A stretch of DNA of 64,000 bases from Paracentrotus lividus (GCA_940671915.1 CALNVZ010003435.1:15349676-15413675); one strand, 5' to 3'; positions 25,101-40,100 are shown, counted from the first letter of the stretch. The notes: generated by a model from the sequence alone, not told the origin. Numbers and translations: made by a program.

Positions 25101-28100
25101 AAGCACTGTTGAAAAAAATAAGTTTGTGGTATACCTTGCTGTAAGTGTAGCATTGACATGGCCTGTATGGACGGCTACGTGAGGCTGACCCTTGTCCAAC
25201 ATCTTCCAATAGTCATCCTAATTAGAGAAATACAAAAAAAAATTTAGTTAAAAAACAAAATATATGCTTCTTATCACATGCTTCAGGATGAGAAATGGTA
25301 TGATTCTGGAGTATCATGATACTTCTAAAGCACTGCAAAAATGAAATAGAGATGTTATATGTACGTATAAGTGAGATATATATCCAATCCAGTTTTCTTA
25401 CAATTTTCCTAATTGCTATTCATTATTTAGGGGTACATTATACAGGTCAAAATCCTGGGTCTACACTATTGTATAACAGAAAGAAACTGTCATATCAATT
25501 GGGAATGATTTATCTTCTATTTGAATAATACATTACAAATAGATAGAAAGCTGATGAAAATAGTTGCCCCCCCCCCCCATCATTCCCCATGAAATTAACT
25601 AACCAAACAAACCAAAACATTTATAAAGGGGAAAAAAGGGTGAAAAAAAAATCTTCTTTGTAACATCATTATTTTCTTGTGGTCTGGTGATATCACAAAC
25701 TAAATCTGGTAATTGCCAATTGGTCTAAACCCACTTTGAGTAATGACGGTTTAGCCTCATCCCACATGGTCTTATTCCATTTCGTCTACAACCAGTTTGT
25801 CTAATTACCTTTAGGTCTAAATGTCAATTTGTCGATTTACCATTTTGTCTAAATCCCATTTGGTCTAATGTCCATTTCATCTTATGTCCAATTGGTCTTT
25901 TACCATTTGGTTGATTCATGTAACTGTCTGGAAATATACCACATATTCATATGTGAATTAGACTAAACGACAATTAGACCATTTGGCTATAGACGAATTG
26001 GCAATTAAACCAAGTGGTCATTAGACCAAATGGGTTCAGCCCATGTGGTATAAGACGATCAGAGAATTGGGTCAACTACTGTTAGACCAAGTGGATATAA
26101 ACCACTTAATCAACTGCTATTTTGTTTTTTGATATGTGATCTTACAAGAATGGTCTTTGAAAAGAAGATTATCATTTGAGCGCTCACCTCTATGTTCTCT
26201 AATGGAGGGTTTGGCCTTGTATAAAGCATCTGCTGGGTGAGACTAGCCATACGGCTGTACGCGGAGAGTGTTGTAGGACGACCCTTACACACGACCTCTT
26301 CGCTGCTACTGTATTCATTCTCATGTGATCTCAGTCTAGATGCTGTAAGAGAAACGATACGGAAATAAAATATCAATTATTTCGAGAGGTATTTTGTTGA
26401 TTATTCGGATACATACATTTTCATTCCCCGAAATTCAACACTTCCGAAAAGAGGAGCACTCAATTTTCACCCATTCAAATAAAATGCTTAAAGGGAAATT
26501 ATCCCCTCAGAGAAATTTGGCTTCAGTGAATGGAGACAAACCCCAAAACATATTGGTAAAAGTTTCAGAAAAATCAGGTAATGAATAAGAGAGATATGAA
26601 TTTTTAGATTTTGAGATCACTTATGATATGGAGATCCTCCAATTGGCAACGCGACCATGATGTGTGATGTACTGCCTGGAGATCTTTCCCATATCTATTG
26701 TAAACAATTTACTAAAATCCTCTCTTTTCTCAAGTCTAAAGGCAGAATATATATTTTTTGTTAAACAGGATAACGTGTAAATATATGAAACACATAATAA
26801 ATCATGCACAAAAAATCTGTTTTATCATTAGAATGAAAATAAAGAGACATTTGAATATTTTTTGTGCACACCATCTGGGGAGTTCTCCCTTTGTGACATC
26901 ACAAATGGTGACCGCGTTGCCAATAGGAGATTTCCTATGTCAACAGAGATCTCATCATTCAAATACTCCTAACTTTCTCATCATTTATCTACTTTTTACC
27001 AAATCTTCACTGATGTGCTCATTTGATTTTTTGCATCCACAGTAAGCCAACAATCTATAGAGGGTAAGTTATCCTTTAACAGTTGTATTTATCAAAAACA
27101 CATTTTAAAAAATGCTAATATTCATTTTCAAGATATATATTCATCCCTCTTCTGTACTTGATACTCATTATATACATGCATATCTTGATTGAATCATGTG
27201 AGACCCAAAGAAAATTAAATTAAACATAATTTTTTTTAACCAATATTATAAATGTTACTCACCAACTTGCTGTTTTATCAGCAACTCTGTATCCATTTCC
27301 AGTCTTTGTTTATCTTCCTGTAAATACAAAGAGAATACAAAAGAATATTTAGATATAGAAGTGTCAAAGTGTTTTAATCACTTGACTTGGGACGCAAAGG
27401 TCCGATCCCCGTCACAACACTTTTCTGCCCTACTTTGCCATGATTACCACAACGTGCTGGACATGAGCGCTATATAAAAAGCTACCGTTATGATCACATT
27501 TTTAATATAGAGTACCTTTGTATTCATGTGCAGCCAGGATAATCAAAGAAAAGTAAAAACATTTAAACATGATTAGGAAAAAGAAGCCTACATGTAGATA
27601 TTGAGTTTATTTTCGCAAAGAGCTGAAATAAGGGCAGTTACATGTAGCTCACCTTAGAAAGTGTATCAAAGCTGAGGAGAAACTTGCAATAGATACTATC
27701 CAACTTCACTCTACCCTGGATCTGAAAAATAGAAGAAAATGCTTTAAATTGGGTTATTGATTTATTTCATCTGACTGTAAAAGAAGCAATTAAATGCTTA
27801 CAAGCAAGTATTTGAATGCTATATGTATGCAACCACGGAGCATATGGCTTTATGTCATATCCAAAAGACTTGGTATTGTAGATAAATGCCTTACCAAAGG
27901 GCACTAGTGTACTGAATTGGCTTCGAACCAGGGAACTCCCTGTTACAAGATATGAAAATAGGGGCGCAGGCCAATCATACACTCAGAATCGTATTTTATA
28001 TTGAAAAATGTACAACTTTATCATTGTATGATATTCCTTAATCATTTTATTTATTGCTTCTACTATTATTTCTGTTTGTGTTATCCTGGGGCTTCAATCA

Positions 28101-31100
28101 TAAATAAATAAAGAATGTTACTTACTGCCTTAGGTATGTGAAGCAGGTCTGCAACCTTGTTCCATCTCTTGTTATTAGTGATAGTCTTGAGGCCACCCTG
28201 CTGTGCTACTACCTGAGAGAACTCTACTAGATCTATCTCATAACCAGATATCTGATGGAAAAATACACAAACAAACATGAAAACGATTAAATGGGACTAG
28301 ACAAAATAATCTTCAAACACACTTTACAATTAAGTAATAAAAATAGATCAAAACTGTTCTTAAAAATATCTTAACATTCCAAGGTACATACTTTATGTCA
28401 ATATTTATTTTATTTTTTAAAAACTCTTAAATTTAAAAATATATAAAATGTGAATTTTTTATTTCCATCTAAAACTTGGTCCCATTTGTTTGAATTCTTG
28501 TTGGTTTTTCTTACCTGTGGTGGGTAGTATGCCACCTTCTCTCTCTCTTCTAGATGTCTCTTGATACATGCTAACTGCTTGCTTCTTGACTTCCATCTGA
28601 AAACAAAGAAGTCAAATACATGTTAACAGTTCAAACAATATCCATATCAATGCAAGTCAGATCTTTATCTTGGGGTTAATATCCTATACAGATATATATT
28701 TTTTTACCAGATAATAATGAACAAAATCGTGATTTTAACACCAAAGATTTATAAAATACATGTTTTAAATACAACAGAGGGAAGGTATTCAACTTTGAGC
28801 TTCAATTTTGACTAATAATAGTTCATTTAGAGCATTGCACACAATGAATCACTTAATTGTAAGGGGTATTGCATTGAGAATCAGAAATGTCAACATCTGA
28901 TACATTGTGGTCGTTATTTTTTGTCCCCTTCTAAGCCTGTATTTGCTTTGTCTAACAGTTTGCAAAACCATTAATATACATGTGTATTTACTTTTTTATT
29001 AAAAAACCAAAAAAACACAAACATATGAATACGTGCAGGCTATCGGGGTGCGAAATATTAAACAAATAAAGAGAAGTTTACCTGTGCATTAATCTGTGAA
29101 TATACTGCACTTCTGTTGTGAATCTAGTATTGGCATGGAGCTTACACTCAGGCTGTACATAGAGAGTGGGAGGGAGGACAACAATACATGTCAGTCAATT
29201 CTTTGTTTGCACATCCTACAAAGTCAATCAACAGACTTTAGTTAGTCGTCCATGAATGAGTAGCATTCGTCTGGAAAGTGTTTTTGACATTTCTCAGTTG
29301 TCATTGCCTCAATTCATTGTAATAAAGTTATATTTAACTTTCATTTTGGGAGCGACATTAATTTCATTCACAAAATAAAACCTTAAAGTCCCAGACCGGA
29401 CCGAGAAATGAAAACCAAAATTATATATAAAATCAGTCTTACTGTACAGGATAAATGTCTATAGGAATATCTAAATACGAAACATTGAAGATCATCCTAA
29501 CCTTCCAGCCTTCAGGTGGAATAACCCTGCACATCCCATACTCATTGAGCTGATCAGAAATGGATTCCATGTAGGCCATAGGATCACTCCACTCCTCTGC
29601 ACTGGGTCTCAAGACCAGGCCCTCCTTCACACCATCCAGGAACTTGGACGGTCCAGCCTGTACCTGGACTTCCTCTTTGGAACTCTTGAATGGAGCCAGC
29701 CCATTCTTGGTCTTGGCTCGGTTACGTCTTAGAGCCTGGCCCTGAGCTTTTTTCTGCAGCCTCTGGAGCGCTGTTTCAGAATTCAGCTTTGATGGGAGCA
29801 GTTCTTTGTGGTTTTTGAGAAGAAGTGGGTTCCTTATTTTGTTAGACCTTGATGCAGAACTGTCCTCTTCCTCTTCGTCTTCCTTGATCTTTAATTCATT
29901 TAATTTTCTCTCAATTTCATGATTAAGATGGGCCTTTGGACAGATCATACTGTCCTTCCTGAGAACATTATTATTAAGTGTGCAATTGGTGAGAGGTATG
30001 GTAAGCTTCTTGCTAATTCCATTAGTTGTTTTTAAGATGGTGCTTATCACATCAGCCTTTTCCTCAATGGCATCATCTAGTTCCACTTCAGCAGATTGTA
30101 CCCTGTCACGAAGCATCATAGAACTGTTTCTGAGCTTCCTAGAGCTACGCCTTTTCAGATCTTTCAGCTTTTTCTGCCTCTTTGCCGACTTCAGCACTTC
30201 TTCGATGGCACCTTCAAATGCCAAGTCCCTATCGCCGTTCTTATGCCTTGATCGCGTCCTTTGAGAACAATTCTGGGAATGACAAGAGCATTTCTTCTCC
30301 TTGCGCTCTCTTCTTGGTCCTTTAAGAAGCTTGATCTGATTAAGAAGAGTGTGACCGTTTGGAGCACCATCAATTTTATCCAGAATATGATTTGCCCCAT
30401 TGATGACTTCACCTTGGCATCTTTCATTCTTGAGTCTCTTTGAAATCCGTCCTTGCTTGACACTGTTGTTCTTGTGATTGTTCCTCTGGTTATCTCTCCT
30501 CCGACCGCTGTTCTTTGCCTTTGAGGTAGCAATGATGGGGCTTTGGTCCTCATGTTTGTCTAGTCTATGATTAACAATGTTGTTCTTTGAAGGCACACAG
30601 TTTCTAGTAGATGATCTTCCTGAGGATCTTGTCAAGGTCGGTCTGACGGAAGATGTCTTCCTGCCAGCCGTCTGGGCAGCATTCCTGGTAGAGTGGTGGT
30701 TGTTTGTCTGGCAGCGTTTGTTCTCCCAGGGTACGATTGGGATCAGAGGAGGTGGATGTCTACTTCGTTGGATTGCCAGGATGGGTGGAGGCACTGGAGA
30801 GAGGTTGGGTGGTAACTGCTGAGGACCATTGCCAAGAATGTTGTTCTGGTTGGACTTGAAAGAGTTGCGAAGATTCTTTGTGAGTTTGCCAGAAGCCTAC
30901 ACAAAAGATATTGAAAAAAAATTATGATTTAAAAGTGATATAAAATGTACTAATTTTGAATAATGAAGGAAACTGACCACAAATATATAATATGAAAAAA
31001 TGAGCAAAGAAAATGGGGTACCATCGGGATTCGAACCAGAGACCTCCTGGTTACTAGTCAGGCGCTCTACCATCTGGGCTATAGTAAGCCCCGGATGGGG

Positions 31101-34100
31101 TCGTCCCTAATACCCGTTAACTCTTCAATGCTCGAGTGGTCAGAAGCTATAGAAACCTGGCATAAACCCGAAGGATAGAAATCAACTTGGAGTAAATGCA
31201 AGGGATCACGGTGAAGTGATGCAGCTTTTTTTAATATAAATTTTGAATAATGAAGGAAACTGACCAGAAATATATAATATGAAAAAGGAGCAAAGAAAAT
31301 GGGGTACCATCGGGATTCGAACCAGAGACCTCCTGGTTAGTCAGGCGCTCTGAAGGTAGAGCGCCTGACTAGTAACCAGGAGGTCTCTGGTTCAAATCAC
31401 GATGGTACCCCATTTTCTTTGCTCATTTTTCAAAAAATGTACTAGATACAATGCTGTCTCTTTATACTTCAAATAAAAGCTTTTGTTGTTAATACAGAGC
31501 AGACATGCAATTTGTTCTGCAAAGCCTTTTCTGGATTATTTAAGATTAGTAGTTTTATGTTGGTACCATCTTTATATCATATTACATGCAACAAATATGC
31601 ATGCACATATTTGTTTTACCCATCTTCTAGATCCTGAAGAGTAAAATAACCTACACTGGTCCTAACTTCCATTAAAATTTGTTCATACCTTGAAATGTCT
31701 TGCATCAAGCCTGAGTCTCCTTTCCCTCATGTTCCTCTTCTGTTGCAGCATAGAGGGTGACGTCATAGCGGTCGTCTTGGCCAGCCTAGGAGGGGAAGTC
31801 TTACTGCCCCTGGGAGGGGTCGGAATAGGGGTGGCAGGGGCAGAGTCATCTCTAGGAAGGGGCTCAATGCCTGGGATGTCAATGTCCTCTTCGGATCGGA
31901 AGGTGCTGGTGGCGCTCCTCTTGCGGCCAGCCAGCTGCTTTGGGACACCTGACTGCAGGAGGTTTGGTATGGGTTTGCTTTGCACTTTGAAGAGATCAAG
32001 ACTAGGAGGTAGTGCTGGTGTGCCTGTGGATGTAAGATGGAAAAACAATGAACAATTAAGTCAAAGACAAGTTCAAAGAAACCAGTATAAAAAAGAGCTA
32101 AATTCCAAATGGCCCTAAATCCACTTTGGCAGAATATTGAATTGTTGATATCAGACTTAATTGTTCAGGTGGGTCTATTAACACAGTATTAACCTAGATT
32201 TTGAGAGCAATTATTACAAAATGGACCTTTAATATCACTTTTCCTTAATAGACACAAGTTACTAACTCCAAGATAGATTTATTATGGATAAAACCAATTT
32301 AAGTTAATCAAAAACGGAAGAAGCTTGTTAGCTGATTGAATAGAGAAAAATATGATAGTAATATCTCTTCAAGTTGAGGTTAAAGTCCACTTCATGATGT
32401 CAAATTTTATCATCTCTTAACACAATCCTTGCTTTCTGTTTTGGTTTTGCTCCAGTTTCAATGTCTTTCTTTTCAAATCAATCAATCATCTACACTGTGT
32501 GAAAACTATTCAATTGAGTTTTACAAATCCTACTCAACTTTTGACAATGTTTGCAAACAAGATATGTGCTGAATGGAAAACAGGTTTCTTTATGGCTGTT
32601 ATAGTATCTCTCGTATCTAATTGAATAATTGTTTTCACTTCCGACGACACCGAAGATTGGAGAAACCAGTCATAGGCATGATCATCTTTTAACACGATAA
32701 GCCTGATGTTAGAAAACTCTGATTCAGTGCATCAAAATCATGCCTTGAAAGTGTAACAAGATCTGAAATGCCTTGGCGTATTGTGTTGATAACTGTTTTT
32801 AAATTGTTGTCATGGAAACCTTAGTCACTAGATGGACACAGATAGCTTGTGATTATGTGATTCACCATACATGTACAAGCCTGACTTTCTGATTCGATGC
32901 ATAAATTGCAAAGTCATTCAACTTTCTAGGTGAAGATGGACATGTATCAGGAAGATCACATGGCAGTGAATGTATCTTGTCATGGAAAGCATGTTTTTCA
33001 TTTTTGAAGATAGACACCAAAAACACACCCACAAAGTTCTAAACTTCCAGTTAAAGAAACCTTGAGGTTTGATACATGTACTTCAGGTTTAAAAAGAGTT
33101 TGAACTTGGTGCTTTGAAGGAATTAACTCCTTGATACCACAATCTAGGAGCTCACACTTGCTCTCTCCCTAATGAATGAACCCCCCCCCCCCCCCCCCCC
33201 CCGCCCCCGGCTCTGCTAACTGACCCAGTAGCACATCAGGTGAGGTCACACTCAAACAGGAGTTGTGACCATCCATTGATCAAAGTTTTCACTCAAACCC
33301 AAAGATTAGTCGCGGTTTCAAAATTTGAAGATATTCCACATTGTATATTTAAGTGCTGGCCTGGGGATGACATTTCAAAGCACTTAGAATGAGTGGAAAG
33401 GGGCTATAATTTGCCAATATCACATGTATTATTATTGACCACCTTTAAATGTTCTTGCAAATTCCGCTTTAAAAAAAAGAAGACTTATTTAACATTATGC
33501 AAATCCAAATTAAAATGTTAAATTTCAATGATCGATTTCTACTGAATCATTTAGGGATACATAGGCATAAAAACAATGCCTTTCTTCATATTGAATCAAT
33601 GTATCCCATGTCTCATTTACATAGGAAAACTTTCTCAATGCCATACAATTTCAGCTTCAGTGGTATCGTTGACAAAAAACGTTATGATACATCTTCTCAA
33701 TGAATGTGAAGGAAATCTTATGAAAAAAAGCAAACATAGACAATAATTGACGCCTCCACACTCTATTAAGAGCAAAAGATATCCATTACTAGAATATGAA
33801 TCAACTTCCAATGCAGGATAGAGGAAATGAATCCCAATTTTAGAAATAACACAGCAAAGTGTCTCTTCTGAAAGCAAACGTTCACACTTCCGCGTCTGAT
33901 TATGTTTGATTTCTCGCCGACCGTGACTCCCATCCTGTCTCGCAAGTCTCACAAGCTGAGTTCACATTCGTCATTGTAAATTTGATGTAGTTACTAAGAG
34001 CAGTTCACACTCCAGAGTGTACAGGGTTATTCTGCAGCATAGGCTGTGTTAATTCTAGGTTTTTGGTGTTATGGCATCACAAAAGGTCAGAGACAATGAT

Positions 34101-37100
34101 CGGTCGATCGATCGATCATTCAATAGAAACAAACTTGATTCATTTACCTATTTTGGCATCTCAAGATAGGCAAAAACACAACTTCAGTGATATAAACAAC
34201 TTTGAAGCATTAATGAGGCATTCGCACCCAGGTGGTAGTTGAGCATAGAGATGATCATTACATGATAATCAGAGCATGTGAGGCAGTGAGGACGGACCCC
34301 TATATCTCGGCTAAATTCATGTGGGTATATAGTGTTTCCTCAGCTTGGTTACATGCCAGGAGAGAAAGAGAGTGTCACTGTTACAAAGAGGGATTCCCCC
34401 TCTACACTCCACAGTTATGCCAGCTAAGAGTCTCAAGAGGTAGTGGTGACTCAAAATTTCTATCACAATATCTTCACCTCCTTTAAGTTCATCTGGACAT
34501 CTTAATGTGTCTAAGAGGAGTATTACGAGTATTACTTACTCGTGATATTACGGTGCAGAAAGAAGTAGCATTGATATTACTTGCACTTCCCTGAAAGTGT
34601 GTGTTTCCATTTGTCAACTTCCAAACATCCCCAACATAATAACCATAACCCTAAACCTAACCCTAAGGTTTAGGGTCAGGCTGTCCAGTTATAAAAAGAC
34701 TTGACATCTACCTTTTAAGGCGAACATTGCTTTTGATGTGCCACACAGTGTTTAGTGCAAGGCCAGAACATCCAAGATAAAACAAGTACAGATGTAAGTA
34801 GATGTGGGCTTCAAAAAACAAAGGTTTGCAATTCATGTAAAATGGCAATGGCCGAACAAGATAATTGTGGCATGCACTTTTGGTTCAAAGGAGTGAACAG
34901 TGACCAATTAGAGTTATTCTTTCAAATTTGTAATTAATCTCACACCTTTGGTTTATAGGGGGTCTGCATGGTCTCAAAACACAGCATCTATTACCCTATA
35001 ACCAACAGTTCTGATACTGAAGAGAGTAAACTTAGCTCCGAATGAAGATGCTGCATACACACAGATGACATGAAAGGAACGATGCAGGATGGAACCAAAA
35101 GAGAACATGAATCAACCACTTCCAAAGCTCATGAAAACTGTAAAACTATTTCCCAAGTTCCACATTCCCTCTAAAACGTTCACTAATCGAGTTCAGTTCA
35201 CAATAAGTTCAGATCCCACTAAAAATCTTGTTACGATGCCAATATCTTGTAGACATGTTGGAGAAGTCCTTCAGGCGGTTGGTTTCCCAGAGGATGTCAA
35301 CTTGGTGCCCTTCAGAGGTCTGAATGGTGTTTCATTTACCAAATCAATGTTGACAATCATCCAGGGCAAGTCAATCCATGTATCTATAAAGGCAACTAGC
35401 AGAAATGTTTTCCACGATTGATACAAGCAGGAGTGCAAGGAGTGGGTGCCCCCTTATTTTGAAGGGGCGGGGGGGGGGGGCAAAACACATATTGTACATG
35501 CCCCTTGGTAGAGCAATATCCAATAAAATTGCTGTATGTACCCTATCCTTTGTTGCTGTCCCCTCCCCAACATCCCCAAATCTTGGATAAACCATGGAAG
35601 AGCTGTTACTGTGGTGACAGACCTGGTACCATCTATGTGTAAGCAGTCTTGAGATACTTCCTGAAGTACTGTCATCACTTAATTCACTGTCAGGAATTCA
35701 ATTTGACTTACTATGAAAACCTCTCCTACTTTACTCCCAATTTCATCCAAACATGGAGTAGAACATCAGTAATCTTGGGCAAATTTTGTTCCACACATGT
35801 TCAAGAAGTGTGTTCAGGCATTAGACAGAGAAATTTCAAAAAAAGAGAGGAAAATTACTACCAGTGGGGGAGCATAGCGACTGAAGTTCCTGGGGTGGGT
35901 TTGGGAGGGAAGTTCCCCCTCCCTCAGAAAATTTTGCAATTTTAGGTAGGGAAAATTCACGACTTCTTTGGCTGCGACTTCGTCAAATTGATCAATCATG
36001 CCCATATTCACAAAGACGTCCTGAAGTTGAGCCATAGTTTAAATCTGTGGTTTAACTATCTATGAGTAACAAAATGTGACAAAAACCAGAACGGTAGATG
36101 TTCAATTTATCAGAATTTTTGGTACTGAAACTCTTGAAAAGTGCCTGAGAATGATTACTACACAAGTTTTTTTAACCATTAAAGTATGATTCCAGAACCC
36201 AGAAAAATGTGTATTAAGGAACATAACAACATTGACAGTCAGTGTCACATTTTGCTACTCATAGTTAAACCCCATATTTTAAGCTAGGCTTAACTTTAGG
36301 ACACCTTTGTGAATACAGGGCATTTAAATATTGTCCTTACCTCTGAGACACAGGAATGTTAAAAAGTCTTCTGTTGAAGGGCAGTGGTTGAAAATGCTGA
36401 AGGATTTACTGGAGCTCATCATATCTCCATTCTTCATCTTGGAAGGGGTGCAGCCAGGACTGTAGGCCTGGGGGTAGGCAAACTTACGCTGGGCTTGAAC
36501 CTTGGCCCTGCAGAAGCATCAGAGTGAGAAATGAGAGAATTTTAACCACAATACATCATATGAAAAATTTCATAATATAAAAAATATAATATAAACAAGA
36601 TGAATCCTCGACCGCGCGCAGTCGAAATATATGCCTCCGCCATTGCCAGATCAGAAAAATATCGCACATTCATCTATTCATTTTGCTTTATAGAATGACA
36701 TTTTTGACCTTGACCTTTGACCTTGTGACCCCAAACCTAATCAGACCATATTCCTCTGGTGATAGATACTACCCTTAAATTTGAAGTTTATATCTTAATT
36801 GGTTCCCAAGATATCGCGATGACAAACTCAATACATGGATTTTCACATCTTGACCTTGGTGACCCTTGACATTTGACCCATATAATCCATAATCTAATCA
36901 GATCATCTTCCTATGGCGGTACATACTACACCTAAGTTTGAAGCTCATATCTCAAATGGTTCTTAAGATATCGCAATAACAAACTCAATACATAAAATTT
37001 CACTATTTGACCTCCGTGACCTTGATCTTTGACCTACATACTCCAAAATCTATTCAGATCATCTTCCTATAGTGGTACATACTATCCCCAAGTTTGAAGC

Positions 37101-40100
37101 TCATATCTCAAATGGTTCTTGAGATATCGCGATAACGAACTAAAAAAACAGAATTTCAGTATTTTTGACCTCCGTGACTTTGACCTTTGACCTACATACT
37201 CCAAAATCTAATCATATCATCATCCTATAGTGGTACATACTATCCCCAAGTTTGAAGCAAATATCTCAAATGGTTCTTGAGATATCGCGATAACGAACCC
37301 AAAACATAGAATTTCACTATTTTTGACCTCCGTGACCTTGACCTTTGACCTACATACTCCAAAATCTAATCAGATCATCTTCCTATGGTGGTACATACTA
37401 TCCCCAAGTTTGAAGTGGATATGTCAAGTGGTTCTTGAGATATCACGATAACGAGCAAGCGGGACGTACGGACGTACGGACGGACGGACGTACGGACGGA
37501 CGGACAACCCGAAAACATGATGCCTCCGGCACCACCTTCGGTGGCGGAGGCATAAAAACAAAGATTATGGAAAAAAAAAAAATTTAATCAATGATGGCTT
37601 ATCATAAAAAGCCCATGTCGGATATATCTTAGGCTTGTGGTACGCACAGAACATAAAAGAATGGTTACTGGAGGATAAAAGTGAAAACAGAGAAGTGAAA
37701 GAGAAAAAGTGAGATGTAGCTTGAAATGGAGAAAGGAAAAAATTAAGGATACACAAGAGGAAAGAAGAAGTACATGTACATGAAGGAAAGAAGAAGGAGA
37801 AATAAAAGTGAAATATTCAATTATGAATATCAGGATAAACTTACTTATTCAAGTTAAAGGTATCATCGCATTCATGATAAAGTAAGAGCAAATCTTCAAA
37901 TTCCATGTGTACATGGGCAGAACAATATCTGCACAAAACTCTGTCCTGCAGATGCAGTGTTGGTTTTTCAAATGATAAGGAACAACTAGATCAAACTCAC
38001 AACATTGGATATATTTTGAAAGTCTTCATATGTAATCCTTATATGGTTTCATAATTAGAGTTTTTATCATTATCCATTTTCTAAAATAAATGGAAAGTGT
38101 TACAAATGGCTTCCAACACAATGGCTGATCGTCTTCCTGAGTACCTATGTTATGTATGCATTTATGTTCATGTCTTGCTCTTTATACAATTTGGGATCAT
38201 AAAAAAAATGCAATTTTAAAAGCATGTCAAGGCATCTCATAGAATAGACAGCTCAATATTATCTCCATTCACTTTCAATGCAGTGATTCTTAACACATCA
38301 AGATATATCACATTGTCAGGACATCAATTCACTCTTTTTCCTTTGTGAAATATCTTGTTGTAAGCTTTGTCAACTTAGAAACCTTACAACATAATCTCCA
38401 CATCCGTCCAGGCTGACACAATGTGAGAAATAAAGGGTGTGATCTCAAGTCAGCAAAACATATTTATACCAAAAAAAAAATGAATAGATCATTAAATGAC
38501 ATGGAGATTCTCCGACTGGTAATGCAGACCAAGGTTTGACATGAATAGGTTATGGGAACTTTATTTAAAAAAAATAAAATAAAACAAAAAATTGGGGGGG
38601 GGGGGAGGATAAAATAAAGTTGCACACAGTCACAATATTTGATGGGTAAATAAAATCTTGTTCTATCTTTTGCATCGAGGTACATAAAAGGATATCTTGT
38701 GTGTGTGTGTTTGTTTTTACATGTTATAAGGGAGATTTGTTCATGATTGACATCACAAAAAGTAACCGTGTTTATACCCATGGTACGATTCCACATAATC
38801 AGTGATTACACTTTAATATTTGTGACTTTAGTATTGTTCTTCAGTAGTTTCACTGATCTGTTTGTTTCTTTGATATTTCTATTTTCACAAAATTAGACTT
38901 GTTACAAAGGTTTTATTCTCCCTGATTTTTTTCAGTACTTAGGAAACTAGAAGGGTGTACCTTTTGTTCGCATTTTTGCACAATTGTACTTACTACTCAT
39001 ACAATTATAATAATTCAATGTCTCTTTAATGCTGGTGATATAGGACTTGGGAAACGGCAGCACTGATTGTATGATGTCTGTGGACTACTTTCCTGTGCTC
39101 ACACTAAGTCCAAGGTTCATATCTATGACTAGATATATTATTTGCTTCTCATAACACAAACATTAAAAAATGTGCTTGTTCCATGTAGCTGATCCCCTTG
39201 AAACCATTATGCATAATGAACAGTTGATGGGAACAGGAGCGGCTCGTACAGATATCTTTCCTATTGATATTACTTGTATATTGAGCTTTGGTTTACAAGT
39301 AGGTCAATTACTCTTGAAATCAACAATCTAGGTCAGATTCTATTCACACAGGAAGCAATGGAACAGTCAGGAATCCAGCAGAGTTGAATATAGAGCACTC
39401 CTTTTTGCCAGCGCACGAAGGACAAAAATTCCTGTTTTGCATATGTTATGATGGACAGAAAAATAAACGGTCACAAGTATTTACATGCCATTACAGAATT
39501 GGAAACGAAACATGTAAAATCATGGTTAAGATTATGTTTAATGACTGATTTTAAAATGATTATGATCATAATCCTGACTTGTATCATTATAATCATTATC
39601 ATCATCAATTTTACCCAATTTCATCTTAAAATGAGAAATATTATTTCCAAAACATCAATAAACAAGCTGCCCTTTCACTCAACACCTTCATGAACAGAGC
39701 ATGTCCACCAGAGTATAAACAATTCAAGTCTGCTGAATAACAAAAGCTAATTTATGAGTGGAAAATGCTTAAAATAACCTGGAAGGAGATATTTCATCTG
39801 AAGACCATCCCCTAGACCTGTATAAACACTGTCGATATTGATTTGATTGAAGTCCATTATACACAGCTTTGGAAACAAATAAGAATGTGACTTCCTGTTT
39901 AGTCATGTGCAGTTCTTGATAAAGGGATGCAGTAACATTGAATGATATTCAAATTGCAATTTATTGGATTTAGCTCATTTTGCCATCAAATATGAACACA
40001 TAAGTCAGTCTGGTTTTCCTTTAAAATTGCAGTCTACTTGCTTGCTTTACTTTCGAGATATCTATAATTTTAAACTCAAATATTCTAACCCGTTCCTTGA

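Larger units (their letters stand above)
21521..25134. other. jarid2: Large jarid2 intron
   Basis: A 3.6-kb intron between the JmjC exons at 21520 and 25135. Beyond the MITEs, A-tract and LINE-like tail listed separately, nothing coding is recognised. Confidence 0.7.
32024..36340. other. jarid2: jarid2 intron, 4.3 kb
   Basis: Contains the C22 tract, a telomere-like patch (CCCTAAACCTAACCC near 34651) and a MITE at 36000-36322. A 110-codon + strand frame at 35089-35421 has no recognised family. Otherwise unremarkable. Confidence 0.6.

Noticed and set aside
31016..31092. Functional tRNA-Thr(AGT) gene
   Set aside because: Boxes A and B are good but stems pair poorly and the unit is repeated with flanks as part of a dispersed repeat.
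34651..34681. Telomere-like CCCTAA repeats
   Set aside because: Only a few imperfect units, partly inverted (TTTAGGG follows); a chance interstitial patch, not a chromosome end.
35089..35421. + strand ORF of 110 aa in a jarid2 intron
   Set aside because: Protein-like at first sight, but no recognisable motif, no splice or promoter context and no second exon. Could be a transposon fragment; not supportable as a gene.
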